Below the pieces are notes generated by a model, which was given only the letters and a program-made list of their open reading frames with translations, did no database searches and had not been told where the DNA came from. Position numbers and translations under genes: made by a program. 64,000 nt of DNA from positions 620,001-684,000 of the forward strand of contig NC_022793.1 of assembly GCF_000496595.1 (NCBI RefSeq). The letters run 5' to 3'. The stretch's first letter is position 1; each line of letters begins with the position of its first letter. This document shows positions 63,894 through 64,000 of this stretch, piece after piece. Source of the stretch: Candidatus Liberibacter americanus str. Sao Paulo (lineage in GTDB: Bacteria > Pseudomonadota > Alphaproteobacteria > Rhizobiales > Rhizobiaceae).

Positions 63894-64000
63894 ATGGAAA
63901 AAGATTTTTATCGTATTTGGAAAACTGCCCATAATCGCAGCATAAATATAGATTATAAACCACTTATTATGGCAATTATTAATGTTACTCCAAATTCATT
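63894..64000 (+). CDS. folP: Dihydropteroate synthase, N-terminal part (cut by window end)
   Basis: Only the first ~35 codons are present. They read MEKDFYRIWKTAHNRS and then PLIMAIINVTPNSF, which is the conserved IMGI(V/L)NVTPDSF substrate-binding motif of DHPS, here with Ala for Gly and Asn for Asp. AGGG lies about 13 bases before the ATG. The enzyme joins pABA to the pterin in folate synthesis and is the sulfonamide target. The gene continues beyond the window. Confidence 0.88.
   Translation, partial: MEKDFYRIWKTAHNRSINIDYKPLIMAIINVTPNS

Overview
The window is about 64 kb of very AT-rich DNA (G+C roughly 30% by eye) whose proteins are clearly alphaproteobacterial and closest in character to Rhizobiales. 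Features pointing that way are recA-alaS, a Pcs-type phosphatidylcholine synthase, ribF-HAD-groESL, a fourteen-gene complex I operon followed by birA-rnj-proS-lolC-lolD, ubiG/lysC/prfA/prmC/DUF4167/clpB, and a giant two-TM coiled-coil protein of the growth pole ring (GPR/RgsE) type next to folP. Rhizobial synteny, strong AT bias, decaying genes and long gene-poor spacers fit a reduced host-restricted lineage such as 'Candidatus Liberibacter'. The low G+C would suit the L. americanus branch, but the species is an inference.

Layout. 1-1.1 kb: wreck of an ABC exporter gene. 1.3-11.2 kb: recA, alaS, dnaE, dnaG (replication, repair, translation). 11.3-17.1 kb: tRNA-Gln, an ~0.9 kb empty stretch, pcs, a UbiH-family hydroxylase, a GluP/FucP-type sugar transporter, a broken integrase beside tRNA-Lys and a small lipoprotein. 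17.3-21.5 kb: ribF and a HAD phosphatase (minus strand), then groES-groEL with a heat-shock-like promoter and a good terminator. 21.5-22.7 kb: empty AT-rich DNA, tRNA-Val and tRNA-Asp. 22.8-37.5 kb: nuoA to nuoN without interruption, continuing into birA, rnj, proS, lolC and lolD to 43.3 kb. 43.4-52.1 kb: ubiG (minus strand), lysC, a 1.26 kb gap where rhizobia carry ptsP, prfA, prmC, a DUF4167 gene and clpB. 52.2-55.4 kb: the most accessory-looking part, with an unrecognised 350-residue protein, over 1.3 kb of extremely AT-rich DNA and a tiny lipoprotein. 55.4-64 kb: dut, comM, the ~1833-residue GPR-like protein and, divergently, the start of folP.

Functionally the window covers aerobic respiration (complex I and two ubiquinone-biosynthesis-type genes), DNA replication, proteostasis (GroESL, ClpB), translation (AlaRS, ProRS, RF1, PrmC, four tRNAs), membrane lipids and lipoprotein sorting. 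No CRISPR array, intact mobile element or rRNA operon was seen. The best leads are the GPR-like polar growth protein, the unknown 350-residue protein with hexapeptide repeats, the apparent loss of ptsP, a probably leaderless dut mRNA, a divergent GroEL, and short in-frame or promoter tandem duplications in dnaE, DUF4167 and upstream of recA.
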